Positions 52,450 through 60,933 of a stretch of 64,000 nt of DNA are shown here, one piece after another; the first letter of the stretch is position 1; each line of letters opens with the position of its first letter. The notes beneath the pieces are model-generated. The model saw only the letters and a list, made by a program, of their open reading frames with translations. It did no database searches and was not told the origin of the DNA. Source of the DNA: Micrococcaceae bacterium Sec5.1 (GTDB taxonomy: Bacteria > Actinomycetota > Actinomycetes > Actinomycetales > Micrococcaceae); NCBI GenBank assembly GCA_039636795.1, contig CP143430.1, positions 4,960,001 through 5,024,000 on the forward strand, read 5' to 3'. Both the position numbers and the translations under genes were made by a program.

Positions 52450-53999
52450 GCTGTCATTGCTCCTGGTGTGGCGATGGCGCGGCGGGTGGCCAGCTCCATG
52501 ATGTGTTCCTGGGTGGCTTCAGCGTTGCTGAGGAAGCCTGTGATCCGGCCTTCGGCCATAACGGCGATCCTGTGGGACATGCGCAGGATCTCGGGAAGCT
52601 CCGAGGAGATCATGATGATCGATTTCCCACCGGCGGCCAGTTCGTTAAGGAGCCTGTAAATTTCCTCCTTGGCACCAACGTCGATTCCGCGTGTGGGTTC
52701 ATCAAAGATGAGAATGTCGCAGTCCTTGACCAGCCACTTGGCGATCACGATCTTCTGCTGGTTGCCGCCGGAGAGATTGCGGGCCAGCTGGTGGATGGAT
52801 GGCGTTTTGATCCGAAGCTTCCTGCTGTATTCCTCAGCGGTCCGGCGCAAGGCCGAATCCTTGATGAACCCGCCCGGCGCATTCGCGGCGAGCGAAGAGA
52901 GCATGATGTTCTCTTTCACGTCCCGCTCAAGCATGAGGCCAAGATGCTTGCGGTCCTCGGACACGTACCCGATGCCCAGTTTCGCGGCAGCAGCAGGGTT
53001 CGGGATGGCCGCATCAGCGCCGCGCACCTGTAGCCGCGTAAACGTGGCACGATCAGCGCCAACCAAGGCACGCGCCACTTCCGTCCGACCTGCTCCCATG
53101 AGTCCGGCAAAGCCAAGGATTTCGCCACGTCGCAGGTCGAAGCCGACATCCCGCAGCAAGGATCGCGTCGATAACCCCTCAACCGAAAGCACGACGTCGT
53201 TACGCACCTCGGTGGGGACCGCCGTCGGGCGCTGTTCTCCCGAAATCTGACGCCCCACCATCAAGGAAATGACTTCCTTCATGGTGGTCTCCGCCGTGCT
53301 GACTGTGTCCACGTACTCGCCATCGCGGATGACGGTGATGCGCTGAGAGATCTGTTTGAGTTCGTCCATGCGGTGCGAGATGTAGATGACGCCGGTGTCG
53401 GGAGAGATGAATCCACGGATGATCTGGTGCAGGGCGGCCACCTCGGCGTCATTCAGGGCTGCCGTTGGCTCGTCCATGATGATCACTTTGGAATCGTGGC
53501 TCAGTGCTTTCGCGATCTCCACCATCTGCTGCTTGGCGACCGTCAGCTGCCCTACTTTCTGACGGGGATTCAGCTGCAGCCCGATCCTGTCCAGCAGCTC
53601 CTGGGTCTGGTGGTTAAGGGCCCGTTCGTTCAGCACTCCGAAGCGCCGGGGTTCGCGGCCGATGAAAATGTTCTGCGCCACGGTGAGGTCCGGCATCAGG
53701 TTGAATTCCTGGTGGATGATGCTGATGCCCAGTTCCTGCGCGTGCTTGGGACTGTCCGGCACAAAGGCCGTACCGTTCAGCTCAAAGGCCGTACCGTTCA
53801 GCTCAAAGGTGCCGCTGTCCGGTGTATAGATGCCCGAAAGAAGCTTCATCAGCGTGGACTTTCCGGCACCGTTCTCTCCCACGAGCGCAAGGACTTCACC
53901 GTGGCGAAGCTCCAGCCCCATGTTGTTCAGGGCCCGGACTCCGGGAAAAGTCTTGCTGACTCCGTGGAGGGAGAGCAGTGGTGGTGCTTGCTGGGTCAT
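52446..53999 (-). CDS. Sugar ABC transporter ATP-binding protein (RbsA-like, two ABC domains)
   Basis: The 517-residue protein has two fused ABC domains. The first has GENGAGKST at 41-49 and LTVAKQQMVEIAKAL, a weak signature as usual. The second has LSGGNQQKIVIAKWL and ILIFDEPTRGIDVGAKEE. Between the Walker A and the Q-loop of the first domain there is an exact seven-residue duplication (ELNGTAF at 66-72 and 73-79) coded by a 21-bp repeat. The gene precedes the permease gene. Confidence 0.93.
   Translation of the reverse strand: MTQQAPPLLSLHGVSKTFPGVRALNNMGLELRHGEVLALVGENGAGKSTLMKLLSGIYTPDSGTFELNGTAFELNGTAFVPDSPKHAQELGISIIHQEFNLMPDLTVAQNIFIGREPRRFGVLNERALNHQTQELLDRIGLQLNPRQKVGQLTVAKQQMVEIAKALSHDSKVIIMDEPTAALNDAEVAALHQIIRGFISPDTGVIYISHRMDELKQISQRITVIRDGEYVDTVSTAETTMKEVISLMVGRQISGEQRPTAVPTEVRNDVVLSVEGLSTRSLLRDVGFDLRRGEILGFAGLMGAGRTEVARALVGADRATFTRLQVRGADAAIPNPAAAAKLGIGYVSEDRKHLGLMLERDVKENIMLSSLAANAPGGFIKDSALRRTAEEYSRKLRIKTPSIHQLARNLSGGNQQKIVIAKWLVKDCDILIFDEPTRGIDVGAKEEIYRLLNELAAGGKSIIMISSELPEILRMSHRIAVMAEGRITGFLSNAEATQEHIMELATRRAIATPGAMTA
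53770..53811. repeat. 21-bp in-frame tandem duplication in the ABC ATPase gene
   Basis: The 21-mer GTACCGTTCAGCTCAAAGGC plus one base occurs twice in a row (53770-53790 and 53791-53811), differing only in the last two positions. It adds seven residues to the ATPase. Confidence 0.92.
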
Positions 54000-54041
54000 G
54001 CGATCACTTCCTTGTGAGCGTGCACGTGCTGTCGCGGTACG

Positions 54042-55340
54042 TTATCGGGCCCAGACGGGGCCGTCGGGGAACGCGTATTCGGCCAGTGTTTCACGGACCA
54101 TTTCGTTGCCCGCGCCAGGAGCCGACGGCGGCCAGTACACGCCGCTTCGGACATCCACGGGTGTGATGAAGTGCTCGTGCAGATGGTCCACGAACTCGAT
54201 CATCCTGCCTTCTTTTGTCCCTGAAACGGCGACGAAGTCGAACATGGACAGGTGCTGAACGGCCTCGCAAAGCCCCACACCACCGGCATGAGGGCAGACA
54301 GGCACACCAAATTTGGCAGCGAGCAGCAGAATGGCGATGTTCTCGTTGACTCCAGCTACCCGGGCTGCATCAATCTGCAGGACCTGGAGGGAACCGGCTT
54401 GGAGCATTTGCTTGAACATCACCCGGTTCTGGACGTGCTCCCCCGTGGCCACGGGGACAGGGTCAACCCCGCGGGCAATCGCCGCGTGACCCAGGACGTC
54501 GTCAGGGCTGGTGGGTTCCTCGATCCAGGCGATGTCATAAGGGGCCAGGTGGGCCATCCAATCGATGGCTTCCTGGACATCCCAGCGCTGGTTGGCGTCC
54601 ACCGCAATCCTGATGTCCGGCCCCACCGCCTCGCGGGCAATTCCCACGCGGCGAACATCGTCCTCCAAAGAGGCGCCTACCTTGAGCTTGATCTGCGCAA
54701 ACCCGTCGGCCACGGCTTCCTTGGCCAGGCGGGTCAGTTTCTCGTCGCTGTAACCCAGCCAGCCCGGCGTCGTGGTGTAAGCGGGGTAGCCCTCAGCGCG
54801 AAGTGCCACTTTACGTACTTCCTTGCCCGCCTCCGCTGCGCGCAGGATTGCCAGCGCTTCATCCGGAGTGAGGGCATCGCTGAGGTATCTGAAGTCCACC
54901 AATGCCACGAGTTCCTCAGGACTCATGTCTGCGAGCAGTTCCCAGAGCGGCAAGCCCGCCCGCTTGGCCTTCAGATCCCAGAGGGCGTTCACCACCGCGC
55001 CAATGGCCATATGCATGACGCCCTTTTCCGGACCAAGCCAGCGGAGTTGGGAATCGTGGACCATCAACTTCCAGGTGGCGCCCATGTCTCCCAGGAGATC
55101 CTCCACGTTCCGGCCCAAAATGTGGTCCCGAAGAGCGTCGAGGGCTGCCGTCTCAACCTCGTTCCCGCGCCCGATCGTGAACACGAAGCCGTGGCCTTCA
55201 TGACCGTCACCGGCATCGGTGCGAACAATCAGGTAGGCGGCTGAATAGTCGGGGTCCGGGTTCATGGCGTCGGAGCCATCGAGGTCCTGTGAGGTGGGAA
55301 AGCGGATATCGAAAGTGTCCACTGCGGTGATGACGCTCAT
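54042..55340 (-). CDS. L-fuconate dehydratase (enolase superfamily)
   Basis: The 432-residue protein matches the FucD branch of the mandelate racemase group. It has the KxK motif FAQIKLKVG, the metal ligands in [18 protein letters not shown] and TGEHVQNR, and the catalytic [11 protein letters not shown] histidine. It converts L-fuconate to 2-keto-3-deoxy-L-fuconate. It is the first gene of the long minus-strand operon, just after the divergent promoter. FucD proteins are about 430-440 residues, so the length fits. Confidence 0.92.
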   Translation of the reverse strand: MSVITAVDTFDIRFPTSQDLDGSDAMNPDPDYSAAYLIVRTDAGDGHEGHGFVFTIGRGNEVETAALDALRDHILGRNVEDLLGDMGATWKLMVHDSQLRWLGPEKGVMHMAIGAVVNALWDLKAKRAGLPLWELLADMSPEELVALVDFRYLSDALTPDEALAILRAAEAGKEVRKVALRAEGYPAYTTTPGWLGYSDEKLTRLAKEAVADGFAQIKLKVGASLEDDVRRVGIAREAVGPDIRIAVDANQRWDVQEAIDWMAHLAPYDIAWIEEPTSPDDVLGHAAIARGVDPVPVATGEHVQNRVMFKQMLQAGSLQVLQIDAARVAGVNENIAILLLAAKFGVPVCPHAGGVGLCEAVQHLSMFDFVAVSGTKEGRMIEFVDHLHEHFITPVDVRSGVYWPPSAPGAGNEMVRETLAEYAFPDGPVWAR

Positions 55341-55382
55341 TGCGCTCCTTGCTTGGCAGCCGGTTGATCTAGGTAGAGCTAA

Positions 55383-55457
55383 ACATCCGATGTCTACCTT
55401 GTCAATGGGTCACATTTCCGTATTATGTAGTGAAACAGCACACTAGAGCTCGGATGT
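55383..55457. promoter_or_regulatory. Divergent fucose promoters with two FucR operator sites
   Basis: On the plus strand, TTGTCA (55399-55404), 16 bases, then TATTAT (55421-55426) is a good promoter for the hydrolase-dehydrogenase operon. On the minus strand TTGACA (55405-55400) overlaps that -35. The operator ACATCCGATGT (55383-55393) lies downstream of the minus-strand -35, and a degenerate copy (about 55447-55457) lies just past the plus-strand start. The arrangement would repress both directions. Confidence 0.75.
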
Positions 55458-55482
55458 TAGTCCCAAACGCACGGAGGAAGCC

Positions 55483-56391
55483 ATGACCTTGAAATTCGCC
55501 AGGCTGGGTACGGCCGGAAACGAACAACCGGCCGTCATCGCCCAGGACGCCGACGGCACAGAGAAGTACTTCGATCTCTCGCCGCTGACCAACGACATCG
55601 ACGGCGTTTTCCTCGCCTCGGGCGGCTTCACCCGCACCCGCGAAGCCCTGGAATCCGGAAAACTTCCTGAAATCCAGGCAGAAGGCCTGCGCATCGGAGC
55701 GCCTGTGGCCCGTCCGGGCTCGGTCATCTGCATTGGCTTGAACTACACCGCCCACGCAGCCGAATCCGGGTCCACGCCGCCCGAGGTACCGGTGGTTTTC
55801 CTGAAGCCGTCCAACACCATCAGCGGTCCTTTCGACGCTGCCCCCATCCCGCCGTCGTCGGAAAAGTATGACTGGGAAGTGGAATTGGCAATAGTGATCG
55901 GCAAGGAAGCGTCCTACCTTTCGTCCCTGGACGAGGCCGAAGCATGCATCGCCGGCTACGCAGTGGCCAACGACCTCTCCGAGCGCGACTACCAGATTCC
56001 GGGAGCCGCCGGACAATGGACCAAGGGCAAGTCGCTCCCCGCCTCCACTCCCCTTGGCCCCTGGCTGGTTCCCGCAGCTGACGTGGATGCGGGCAACCTC
56101 CGTCTGAGGACCTCGGTCAACGGCGAAGCCCGCCAGGACTCGAACACCTCGGACATGATTTTCGATCCCGCCACGATCGTTCACCACCTCAGCCAGTACA
56201 TGGTCCTGGAGCCTGGCGACGTCATCATCACCGGCACACCCGAGGGTGTGGCCCTGTCTGGTCGTTTCCCGTACATCCAGCCCGGCGACGTGGTGGAGCT
56301 GGAGATTGACGGCTTGGGACGCCAGCGGCAGGAATACTACCGCGCGCAGGCCGGGACCGTTTCCGCCGCCTCTGTCCACATCAACGCCTGA
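55483..56391 (+). CDS. Fumarylacetoacetate-hydrolase family protein, predicted 2,4-diketo-3-deoxy-L-fuconate hydrolase
   Basis: The 302-residue protein matches the FAH family: ICIGLNYTAHAAES in the central strand, DWEVELAIVIG with two metal ligands and NDLSERDYQ with the third. It would cleave 2,4-diketo-3-deoxy-L-fuconate to pyruvate and L-lactate. The start has GGAGGAAG upstream. It overlaps the following dehydrogenase gene by one base (TGATG). Confidence 0.88.
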   Translation: MTLKFARLGTAGNEQPAVIAQDADGTEKYFDLSPLTNDIDGVFLASGGFTRTREALESGKLPEIQAEGLRIGAPVARPGSVICIGLNYTAHAAESGSTPPEVPVVFLKPSNTISGPFDAAPIPPSSEKYDWEVELAIVIGKEASYLSSLDEAEACIAGYAVANDLSERDYQIPGAAGQWTKGKSLPASTPLGPWLVPAADVDAGNLRLRTSVNGEARQDSNTSDMIFDPATIVHHLSQYMVLEPGDVIITGTPEGVALSGRFPYIQPGDVVELEIDGLGRQRQEYYRAQAGTVSAASVHINA

Positions 56392-57152
56392 TGGCATCCG
56401 CAGTGGGCCAGGAATTCGAAGGCCTGGCAGCACTCGTAACCGGCGGAGCGTCCGGAATTGGTGCGGCCATCGCCGACCGGCTTGCCGCCGGTGGCGCGCA
56501 AGTTGCCGTCCTGGATCTGACACCGGAAACCAGCCCGCACTTCGGCGTGGAATGCAACGTGGCCGATAACGCTTCGGTGCGCACCGCCGTCGAAACCGTT
56601 GCCAAGCAGTTTGGCCGCCTGGACATCGTGGTCAACAACGCCGGCATCGGCGCCCAAGGCGACATCTCCGCGAACGACGACGACGAGTGGCTCCGGGTCC
56701 TGAACATCAACGTCGTGGGAATTGCGCGCGTCAGCCGTGCTGCCCTGCCGTACCTGCGCGAGTCGCCGGCCGCTTCAATCGTCAACACGTGCTCCATCGC
56801 AGCCACGGCGGGGTTGCCGCAGCGGGCGCTGTACTCGGCGTCCAAGGGCGCGGTGCTGTCCTTGACGCTTGCCATGGCTGCCGACCACGTCCGCGAGGGC
56901 ATCCGCGTGAACTGCGTCAACCCAGGCACTGTGGACACGCCCTGGGTCGGCCGCCTCCTGGATTCCGCCGCTGACCCGGCAGCTGAGCGCGCCGCACTCA
57001 ATGCCCGTCAACCGCATGGCCGGATGGTGGACCCGGCCGAGGTTGCAGGCGCGGTGGCTTACCTCGCGAGCCCCCTGTCCGGTTCGACGTCGGGAACCTC
57101 CTTGGCGGTCGACGGCGGCATGCAGGGTCTGCGGCTAAGGCCGGTTCAGTAG
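56391..57152 (+). CDS. Short-chain dehydrogenase, predicted 2-keto-3-deoxy-L-fuconate dehydrogenase
   Basis: The 253-residue protein has the SDR features: TGGASGIG at about 17-24, NNAGIG, and catalytic YSASKG near 148. Given its place, it would oxidise 2-keto-3-deoxy-L-fuconate to the 2,4-diketo compound using NAD. It is translationally coupled to the hydrolase gene. The family alone does not prove the substrate. Confidence 0.88.
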   Translation: MASAVGQEFEGLAALVTGGASGIGAAIADRLAAGGAQVAVLDLTPETSPHFGVECNVADNASVRTAVETVAKQFGRLDIVVNNAGIGAQGDISANDDDEWLRVLNINVVGIARVSRAALPYLRESPAASIVNTCSIAATAGLPQRALYSASKGAVLSLTLAMAADHVREGIRVNCVNPGTVDTPWVGRLLDSAADPAAERAALNARQPHGRMVDPAEVAGAVAYLASPLSGSTSGTSLAVDGGMQGLRLRPVQ

Positions 57153-57201
57153 GGGCTGCTTTGGTAGGGGATGCTGTGGTTGGGGCTGGTTTGGTGGCGT
57201 T

Positions 57202-58344
57202 TCAGTAGAGCCCGTTGAAGATGTTCCAGCCCCAACCGACAGTTTCAACACCCTTCCAACCGCCGCGGCCGTCGCCGTAGTACATCACCAGATCGCCACC
57301 GGCATTAACGCCGTGGACATCATTGAAACCGTCCCGGTTGAAGTCGCCAGCACTGCCGATCATCGTCAAGGCATTCCAGCCCTGCCCGATCTGCCGAGCG
57401 GTGGTCCAGCCACCGTGGCCGTCGCCGCCATACAGATACAGGCGTCCGGCTTTGTCTTTCGCCAGGACGTCCACGTTGCCGTCTCCATCCCAGTCACCAG
57501 GCCCGATGAGCAGGTCCATGACGTCCCAGCCGTGGCCGACCTTTTCCCGAGCACCCCAGCCGCCGAACGGCTGGGAAGGGAAGACGAAAAGATCGCCAGT
57601 TGCGTCGCTGGCCAGCAGATCGTTAGGTCCATCCCCGTTCCAGTCACCGGGCCCAATCGCGTTGTCCATGGCGCTCCACTCCCAGGTGCCCTGTGCGTTA
57701 TCAGTGTGGAATCCGCCGTCGCCTGTCCCCGGGAACCGGTAGAGCGTCCCCGAGGTGTTCTCGACCATCAGATCAGCAATGCCGTCGTGGGTCAGATCGC
57801 CCCCGGCAATGATCCTGGTAAACAGTCCCCATCCCGGGCCTACCTGACGGCTTTCCTTCCATCCCTTTGATGTGTCCTCGCCGAGGTACAGCATGAGCGT
57901 CCAGTCATGGGTTCGGCCCAGCAGTTCGAAGACTCCGCGCCCCGTGAATCCTGCAGCCCGCAGTGGTTCTTTCTCTACCACTGCGGTTTGCTGCGTCACC
58001 ACTTTCCGGCCGGCGCATGCGGCGGGCGAGCCACTGGCCACAGCGGAGATCCGACCGCCGAGGTCGTCCAATTCCACGACATGGAGGTAGGGGCTAAAAC
58101 GGGGATCCGGTGCGATCGGTTCCCCGTCGCGAAGCCACTGAATGGAATATCCAGGGTCCCCGTATCCGCCGCAGCCTTCGAAGTGCTCCTGGGCCCCATC
58201 GACGATCAACACCGCCCCCACGATTGGGTTGCCCGATACTTTCACGTCCGGCGCGTCTACTGCGGACGCGGCCGGACCCGTTGCAGAAACTGCGAGCGCC
58301 AGAGCCAGCAGCACTGCTGTTGCGATTGACTTCCTTCTCGACAC
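57202..58344 (-). CDS. Secreted Ig-like/FG-GAP repeat protein, paralogue 1
   Basis: The 380-residue protein has a signal peptide (start GTG, cleavage near residue 29 after ASAVDA), an Ig-like domain with YSIQWLRDGEPI and two cysteines, and then about five FG-GAP/VCBS repeats. Examples are GPGDWDGDGNVDVLAKDK and GDFNRDGFNDVHGVN, with DxDxD-type calcium-binding loops. It should be extracellular. The last 60 codons are nearly identical to those of paralogue 2. Its function is unknown. Confidence 0.82.
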   Translation of the reverse strand: MSRRKSIATAVLLALALAVSATGPAASAVDAPDVKVSGNPIVGAVLIVDGAQEHFEGCGGYGDPGYSIQWLRDGEPIAPDPRFSPYLHVVELDDLGGRISAVASGSPAACAGRKVVTQQTAVVEKEPLRAAGFTGRGVFELLGRTHDWTLMLYLGEDTSKGWKESRQVGPGWGLFTRIIAGGDLTHDGIADLMVENTSGTLYRFPGTGDGGFHTDNAQGTWEWSAMDNAIGPGDWNGDGPNDLLASDATGDLFVFPSQPFGGWGAREKVGHGWDVMDLLIGPGDWDGDGNVDVLAKDKAGRLYLYGGDGHGGWTTARQIGQGWNALTMIGSAGDFNRDGFNDVHGVNAGGDLVMYYGDGRGGWKGVETVGWGWNIFNGLY

Positions 58345-58356
58345 GTTCGCCCCCGC

Positions 58357-59532
58357 TCAGTAGAGCCCGTTGAAGATGTTCCAGCCCCAACCGACAGTCT
58401 CAACGCCCTTCCAGCCCCCGCGGCCATCGCCGTAGTACATCACCAGATCGCCAGCGGCATTCACCCCATGGACATCGTTGAAACCGTCCCGGTTGAAGTC
58501 GCCAGCACTGCCGATCATCGTCAAGGCATTCCAGCCCTGCCCGATCTGCCGAGCGGTGGTCCAGCCACCGTGACCATTCCCGCCGTAGAAGTAGAGCCTT
58601 CCGGTCTTGTCCTTGGCCAGCACGTCCACGTTGCCGTCGCCGTCCCAGTCCCCGGGGCCGATCAGCAGGTCCATGACGTCCCAGCCGTGGCCGACGTAAA
58701 CTCCCGGCTTGATGACTCGCTCAAAACCTGAAGGGTAGAGGTAAAGATCGCCATTGGCCTCACTGGCGAGGAGATCATTCAAGCCATCGCCATCGAAGTC
58801 GCCGGGCCCCAGCACTTTGTCGAAGGCATTCCACCCCGGTCCAAAGCCATAGTCGATTCCGGGATCCTGATAAGTGTGGAAGCCGCCGTCGCCGGTGCCA
58901 TTGAACTGGAACATCCTCCCCTCACTGTTCTGCGTGAGGAGGTCGTTGACACCATCGGCCCCAAAATCGCCGGCCCCGATGATTTTGCTGAAGCCTTCCC
59001 AGCCTGGCCCAACCTGCCGCACGTCCTTCCAACCCTTTGCGTTGTCCTGTCCGAGGTACAGCATCAGGGTCCCGTCATGCTTGCGTGCCATGACCTCAAA
59101 GGCGTTCCTGCCCGTGAAGCCCTCGGCCCTCATGGGTTCCTTCATGATGGGGTCCGATGGAGGCGTGGTTACTGTCCGATCGGCACAGTTCACGGGCGAT
59201 CCCGTGACGACTGCAGAAATACGGTGACCGAGATCAGGGGTTCTCAAACGATACAAATACGGGTTCTCCGGTGGAACAACAGGAACGGGTACGCCGTCCC
59301 TCAGCCATTGAATTGTCATGTCGGGCTTCCAACTTCCGCTGCAGCCCTCGAAGTAGTTGGACGCGGCCACCGACAGATACGAACCCACAATGGTTCGCCC
59401 ATCAAGGTGGACGTCATCAGGATCGATGGCCATTGCGGCGGGGGCCACGGCCGAAACCGCAAGTAGCACCGCCAAGAGCCCCGCAGCGCTTGCACGCCGG
59501 AAGCTGTCATTTTTCCATGAAATCATGCCCAC
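58357..59532 (-). CDS. Secreted Ig-like/FG-GAP repeat protein, paralogue 2
   Basis: The 391-residue protein starts at GTG (GGGAGAAAT upstream). It has a signal peptide ending in APAAMA, the Ig-like domain MTIQWLRDGVPV and about five FG-GAP repeats. It is 12 bases from paralogue 1. The carboxy-terminal repeats match paralogue 1 almost exactly over about 250 bases, including the codons, which suggests recent duplication or gene conversion. Confidence 0.82.
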   Translation of the reverse strand: MGMISWKNDSFRRASAAGLLAVLLAVSAVAPAAMAIDPDDVHLDGRTIVGSYLSVAASNYFEGCSGSWKPDMTIQWLRDGVPVPVVPPENPYLYRLRTPDLGHRISAVVTGSPVNCADRTVTTPPSDPIMKEPMRAEGFTGRNAFEVMARKHDGTLMLYLGQDNAKGWKDVRQVGPGWEGFSKIIGAGDFGADGVNDLLTQNSEGRMFQFNGTGDGGFHTYQDPGIDYGFGPGWNAFDKVLGPGDFDGDGLNDLLASEANGDLYLYPSGFERVIKPGVYVGHGWDVMDLLIGPGDWDGDGNVDVLAKDKTGRLYFYGGNGHGGWTTARQIGQGWNALTMIGSAGDFNRDGFNDVHGVNAAGDLVMYYGDGRGGWKGVETVGWGWNIFNGLY

Positions 59533-59571
59533 ATTTCTCCCAGCTCTTGCAACTACAGCCGAACAGCTTCC

Positions 59572-60723
59572 TTAGTAGAGCCCGTTGAAACCGCCCCAGC
59601 CGCGGCCCACTGTCTCCACGCCTTTCCACCCGCCTCGACCATCGCCGTAGTACATCAACAGATCACCGGCAGCATTTACGCCGTGGACATCACTGAACCC
59701 ATCGTGGTTGAAATCCCCGACACTTCCGATTTTGGACAAGGCATTCCAGCCTTGCCCTACCTGCCTCGGCGTGATCCATCCGCCGCGGCCATTGCCGCCA
59801 TACAGGAACAGCCGGCCGTCCTTGTCCTTCGCCATGACATCTACGTTGCCGTCACCGTTGAAGTCTCCCGGCGCGAAAATCAAGTCCATGGTGCCCCAGC
59901 CTTGGCCGACTTTTACCCGCGGACTCCACGAGCTTCTGTCAACCCTGGGGTATAGATAGAGGTCTCCCTTGGCGTCGCTCGCCAAAAGGTCGTTCAGTCC
60001 ATTTCCATCGAAATCCCCGGGACCCACCACCTTATCCATCGCATTCCATCCTGAGCCGACGACATTTCGATAGTGGGTGGTGAACGCGCCGTCACCATAA
60101 CCTTCGTACTGAACGAGGGCGCCTGAGAGGTCCGTAGCCAGGATGTCGTTGAGGCCGTCCGCGGTGATGTCTCCTGGGGCGATAATTCTCGTAAAGGACT
60201 CCCAGCCCGGCCCGATTCGCAGGACGCTCTTCCAGCCTTGCGACGCGTCCTGGCCCAGATACGAAAACAGCACCCCATCCGAGCGGCGGGCCTCCAATTC
60301 AAAGGCACCCCGGCCCGTGAAGCCCTCGGCCCGTGACGGTTCTTTCCGGATCACCCTTGGATCGTCCACCCGAACGGGCGGGCACTCCTGAGCACCGCTG
60401 ACAACCGCCGAGATCCTGGATCCAACATCATCAATGGTCAGTGCATGGAGCGCTGTGGAATACCCAGGACTGGGCCCCACCGGCTTACCGTCCCGCAGCC
60501 ACTGGACGGTGTAGTTCACCTGCGGGTTTGGATCGCATGCAATGAAGTAGTCGTAGGCTCGCTCGACGGAGAGCGCCGCACCCACAATGTTGGGGCCATA
60601 AATGACAAGGTCGTCGGCATCGACAGCGTTCGCCGCTGGCGCCAAGGACGTGCCGATAAGCCAGGCAGCCAGCACGCCGGCCGCGCCGCCTTTCAAGAAT
60701 GATCTCCCAAAAAACAAGCCCAC
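59572..60723 (-). CDS. Secreted Ig-like/FG-GAP repeat protein, paralogue 3
   Basis: The 383-residue protein has a signal peptide (GAAGVLAAWLIGTSLAPAANA), an Ig-like domain YTVQWLRDGKPV and FG-GAP repeats like its neighbours. I chose the GTG at 60723, because GGGAG lies just upstream and the start region aligns with paralogue 2; an ATG at 60768 is possible. It is the most divergent of the three. All are co-directional and probably co-transcribed. Confidence 0.82.
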   Translation of the reverse strand: MGLFFGRSFLKGGAAGVLAAWLIGTSLAPAANAVDADDLVIYGPNIVGAALSVERAYDYFIACDPNPQVNYTVQWLRDGKPVGPSPGYSTALHALTIDDVGSRISAVVSGAQECPPVRVDDPRVIRKEPSRAEGFTGRGAFELEARRSDGVLFSYLGQDASQGWKSVLRIGPGWESFTRIIAPGDITADGLNDILATDLSGALVQYEGYGDGAFTTHYRNVVGSGWNAMDKVVGPGDFDGNGLNDLLASDAKGDLYLYPRVDRSSWSPRVKVGQGWGTMDLIFAPGDFNGDGNVDVMAKDKDGRLFLYGGNGRGGWITPRQVGQGWNALSKIGSVGDFNHDGFSDVHGVNAAGDLLMYYGDGRGGWKGVETVGRGWGGFNGLY

Positions 60724-60933
60724 GATTCTCCCTCGCAACGCGCGCCACCACCGGTCTGTTGCGCCCATCCTAAATGGGATGTAAGACGCCGGGACGAAAG
60801 CGGGTGCCGACAGGCCGCCGTCGTGGGTTGCTCCGTAACGCAACGGGCCCGCAACGTTCCGGGCGGGTGGTTCGCCTATGCTCAACTCCAAGGCATCAAC
60901 GGCGATCCACCAAGCACACCCAGGAGAAACCCC

